A stretch of DNA of 64,000 nt from Acidobacteria bacterium Ga0074141 (GTDB lineage: Bacteria; Acidobacteriota; Blastocatellia; Pyrinomonadales; Pyrinomonadaceae). The notes under the pieces were generated by a model. The model was not told the DNA's origin. It did not search any database and saw nothing but the letters and a program-made list of their open reading frames with translations. Shown piece after piece: positions 61,323 through 64,000 of the stretch. Position numbers and translations under genes: made by a program. Numbering within the stretch: position 1 is the stretch's first letter; every line of letters begins with the position of its first letter. The stretch lies in the NCBI GenBank assembly GCA_001464665.1, contig LNDP01000014.1, forward strand, positions 62,001 through 126,000, in the 5' to 3' direction.

Positions 61323-61347
61323 GCCGCCTGAAGGCGGGACTCCAAAC
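61323..61347. repeat. Variant REP element
   Basis: GCCGCCTGAAGGCGGGACTC matches the RAYT-side REP except in the stem, where GCCTGAAGGC replaces AGCTAAAGCT while pairing is kept. Confidence 0.65.
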
Positions 61348-61358
61348 GGGGACTCAAA

Positions 61359-63464
61359 CTAGTCGTCGTCCTCGTGGGCTCGGACTCGGCCGGCGGCAAC
61401 GGCTTCGTCGATGACCTTTTGGGCGAAGTTGTGCGGCAGCGGATCGTAGTGCGAAAACTGCATGTGGTACGAGCCGCGGGCCTGCGTCACCGAGTTGAGT
61501 TTCGATTGGTAATCGAGCATCTCGGCGAGCGGCACTTTTGCTTTGATCACCTGCTGTTTGCCTCGCATATCCATGCCGGCCACGCGTCCGCGGCGGCTGT
61601 TGAGGTCGCCCATGATATCGCCCGAGAACTCGAGCGGCGTGAAGACCTCGACGTCCATTATCGGTTCGAGCAGTGTCGGGCTTGCCTTTTCCATCGCGGC
61701 ACGAAACGCCTTGCGGCCGGCCGCCCGGAACGAATGCTCGTCGGAATCGACCGTGTGGTAGCTGCCGTCAATGAGCGTCACTTTGAAATCGACCAGGGGA
61801 AAGCCCGCGACAGCTCCATTCGCGGCGGCTTCGATAATGCCTTTCTCGATCGCCGGTCGGAAGTTCTGCGGAACGGCTCCGCCAAAGATCTTATCGACCC
61901 ACTCGAAACCGCCTCCGCGCTCAAGCGGTTCGAAGATCACCTTGCAATCGCCAAACTGGCCGCGTCCGCCGGACTGCTTCTTATGGCGGCCCTGAACCTC
62001 TGCGGTGGCGGTGATCGTTTCTTTGTAAGGAACCTTCGGCGGATGAAGAGCGACCTCGACGTGGTAGCGGTCGGCGAGCTTTTTGACGACCGTTTCGATG
62101 TGAAGCTGGCCGGAGCCGGAGAGGATAAACTCCTTCGTCTGGGCGTCGCGGTCAAAGTGGAGCGACGGGTCTTCCTCGAGTATCTTGTGCAAAGCGACGG
62201 AAATCTTGTCCTCGTCGGCCCGCGATTTGGGCTCGATGGCGAAGGAGATAGCTGCCTCGGGGTATTCGACCGGCGGATAAACTATCGGGTGAGCTTTATC
62301 GCAGAGCGTGTCGCCGGTCTGCGTGTCTTTTAGCTTTACTACGGCGATGATGTCGCCGGTTTGGGCCGAATTTACCTTCTCGAGCGTTTTGCCGGCAATG
62401 ACGTGAAGAGCACCGAGCCGTTCCGGCGTATCGCGGGAAGCGTTAAAGACAGTCGCGTCCGAGTCGACCTTGCCGGAGACGACCTTCATCACATTGATGC
62501 GGCCGGCGAAGGGGTCGGCGATGGTGCGGAAAACGTATGCCGAAAAGGGTTCGTCGTTGGAGTATTTGCGCTTAACGCGGTCGCCGGACAGCTCGCTGTC
62601 CGCAAAGCCGTATTCGGCCTCGTGCGTTGCCGGGTTTGGAGCAAACTCGACAATATGGTCGAGCAGGATCGAGAGGCCGGCAAGTGTGGTCGATGAAACG
62701 GCATAGACCGGGCAGAGCTTGCTCTTCGCGATAGCCTTTGCGAGATTTGGGTAAATATCTTCCTCGGGCAGGGTGCCGTCCTCGAAGTATTTTTCCATCA
62801 ACGCGTCGTCGGATTCGGCGACGAGCTCGATCAGCCGTTCGCGGGTGCGATCAAAGACATCCTTGCCGCTTTCGGGCATCGGGATCTCTTTGGCTTTGCC
62901 GTCCGCGTCGAATTCGTATGCCTTTTGATGCACAACATCGACGACGCCCTTAAAATTTTCTTCAGTGCCGATGGGTAGCGTAAAGGGAACGATCGAACGG
63001 GCAAAGCTCGAGGTCGCGGTTTCGAGGGCATGGCCAAAGTCGGCGTTCTCTTTATCGAGCTTGTTGATGACCATGAACCGCGGGAGCATAAATTCGTTGG
63101 CATAGTTCCAGGTCTTTTCGGTCTGGACCTCGATGCCGTTTACGCCGTCGACCACTACGAGAGCGCAGTCCACGACGCGAAGCGCCGGACGGGCATGCGA
63201 GACAAAGGCCGCATAGCCGGGTGTATCAATAAAATTAAGTTTCGAATCGGCGTATTCGATGTGGGCAAAGTTGTTGTTGAGCGAGACCTTGCGGGCGATT
63301 GAGTCGTCTTCGAAGTCAGTGACGGTGGTTCCTTCGTCAACCTTTCCCCAGCGTGGCGTTGCACCGGCCACATACATCAGCGACGCGGTCAGCTGGGTTT
63401 TCCCCGCGTCGCCGTGTCCAATGACAGCCAGATTTCGTAGGTTTTCAGTTGTAAATGCTTTCAT
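61359..63464 (-). CDS. Elongation factor G-like translational GTPase (EF-G paralogue)
   Basis: 701 aa, full length. G1 GHGDAGKTQLTASLMY, G2 EGTTVTDFEDD, G3 DTPGYAAFVSHARPA, G4 NKLDKE, then domain II, and the C-terminal domains III-V. It resembles the diverged EF-G-like branch (FusA2/EF-G II type) more than the principal EF-G: switch and domain II sequences differ and the str operon is absent. Possible role in ribosome recycling or stress; unproved. Confidence 0.9.
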   Translation of the reverse strand: MKAFTTENLRNLAVIGHGDAGKTQLTASLMYVAGATPRWGKVDEGTTVTDFEDDSIARKVSLNNNFAHIEYADSKLNFIDTPGYAAFVSHARPALRVVDCALVVVDGVNGIEVQTEKTWNYANEFMLPRFMVINKLDKENADFGHALETATSSFARSIVPFTLPIGTEENFKGVVDVVHQKAYEFDADGKAKEIPMPESGKDVFDRTRERLIELVAESDDALMEKYFEDGTLPEEDIYPNLAKAIAKSKLCPVYAVSSTTLAGLSILLDHIVEFAPNPATHEAEYGFADSELSGDRVKRKYSNDEPFSAYVFRTIADPFAGRINVMKVVSGKVDSDATVFNASRDTPERLGALHVIAGKTLEKVNSAQTGDIIAVVKLKDTQTGDTLCDKAHPIVYPPVEYPEAAISFAIEPKSRADEDKISVALHKILEEDPSLHFDRDAQTKEFILSGSGQLHIETVVKKLADRYHVEVALHPPKVPYKETITATAEVQGRHKKQSGGRGQFGDCKVIFEPLERGGGFEWVDKIFGGAVPQNFRPAIEKGIIEAAANGAVAGFPLVDFKVTLIDGSYHTVDSDEHSFRAAGRKAFRAAMEKASPTLLEPIMDVEVFTPLEFSGDIMGDLNSRRGRVAGMDMRGKQQVIKAKVPLAEMLDYQSKLNSVTQARGSYHMQFSHYDPLPHNFAQKVIDEAVAAGRVRAHEDDD

Positions 63465-63750
63465 CTCGGCAAGATCTCCTTTAGGTGTAGATTTCGGATG
63501 CCAAAATCCGCGGTCCGGGCCGAAGTGAAAGAAGGGCTCGCGAGTCCGGAAAACCGGCCCTGAGACGCATGGGTTGTTGGTAAATATTAAATCTATCTTA
63601 CGTTGCAGGAATCAGCAAGAGCGGAAAGTGAAGGAGGGCTAAGGCTTTAAACACAGAGCAAAATGGTATATCGTCACGGTAATAAATATCAGGGGTACAT
63701 ACTTGTTACTACCTCGACCATTGGTCATTCCAAAATCGAAAATTGAAGCG

Positions 63751-64000
63751 ATGGACTTATCAGTTTTTTCAACAATCGAAAGCCAGTCCTCTGAAGAGGA
63801 TAAGAAATCGTTCTTAGCCTGTCAGGCGGCCGTCCGCGAGATCAAAGGTGAATACGCCTACCTTGAGATCGGCTCGTATCTCGGCGGGAGTATTCAGCCG
63901 CATTTGCTTGATACGAAATGCCGCACGATCATTTCTATCGATAAACGGCCGAAAACACAGCCAGACGAACGCGGCTTCGATTGGACTTATTTGGAAAACT
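63751..64000 (+). CDS. Class I SAM-dependent methyltransferase, 3' partial
   Basis: 83 codons from ATG 63751 to the window end. YAYLEIGSYLGGSIQPHLLD gives the glycine-rich SAM site and IISIDKRPK the acidic end of strand 2, as in Methyltransf_24-type proteins. The frame is open at the border. The 63465-63750 gap before it has no gene. Confidence 0.75.
   Translation, partial: MDLSVFSTIESQSSEEDKKSFLACQAAVREIKGEYAYLEIGSYLGGSIQPHLLDTKCRTIISIDKRPKTQPDERGFDWTYLEN

Overview
The window looks like a chromosomal segment of a Blastocatellia-type Acidobacteriota (Pyrinomonadaceae-like). This is inferred from protein style: a VWFA-related secreted protein of the acidobacterial type, long runs of DGDGK..D..VFRP repeats, a tetraether-synthase-like radical SAM protein, low-complexity secreted proteins, and moderately GC-rich coding sequence throughout. 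No rRNA is present. One tRNA-Thr(TGT) lies at 57.4 kb.

Layout. 1-1977: a Tes/MJ0619-like radical SAM protein, 5' end outside the window, closed by a strong terminator. 2106-6952: an eight-gene, tightly packed plus-strand operon (ACP-like protein, XRE regulator, ImmA/IrrE protease, thymidylate-synthase-like protein, 5-hmdU-kinase/aGPT-PPlase-like protein, two-part MazG-like pyrophosphohydrolase, small helical protein, dUTPase). It reads as a thymidine-hypermodification or nucleotide-pool system under protease-relieved repression and is the most novel content here. 7060-10792: a minus-strand HTH/nucleotidyltransferase/ParB-like module between two near-identical copies of the 3' end of a RecA-like AAA ATPase gene. 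12-21 kb: ordinary genes (low-complexity secreted protein, HDAC-like deacetylase, shikimate kinase, BON and LysM proteins, ArsR/SRPBCC pair, nadB, acyl-CoA ligase, cytochrome c, epimerase).

23-44 kb: a dispersed kynurenine-degradation region on the minus strand. It holds a cyclase (formamidase-like), kynurenine monooxygenase, kynureninase, ACMS decarboxylase, 3-hydroxyanthranilate dioxygenase, a RidA-type protein (candidate aminomuconate deaminase) and an aminomuconate-semialdehyde-type aldehyde dehydrogenase. Together these could take kynurenine past 2-aminomuconate. Between them sit a formate-dehydrogenase-like protein, ParDE and BrnTA modules, a secreted VWA protein, and a chimeric kmo/kynU gene relic. 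44-64 kb: a zinc-ribbon/degenerate-M48/acidic-repeat operon, a P1 (DmpA) peptidase, dCTP deaminase, a RAYT transposase with REP repeats, an ECF sigma/anti-sigma/DUF4097-like operon, an M23 peptidase with integrin-like repeats, tRNA-Thr, PgsA, an EF-G paralogue, and the start of a methyltransferase cut by the window end.

Two genome-wide habits stand out. First, small repeats are everywhere: 7-bp tandem arrays, REP/REPIN palindromes and 9-bp arrays. Several appear inside coding sequences as in-frame peptide insertions (nadB, cyclase, kmo, aldehyde dehydrogenase, DUF1697, P1 peptidase). Second, at three loci a cargo gene or module lies between an intact gene and a second, diverged copy of that gene's 3' end. 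No database search or computation was possible; family names come from recognised motifs and remembered family architecture.
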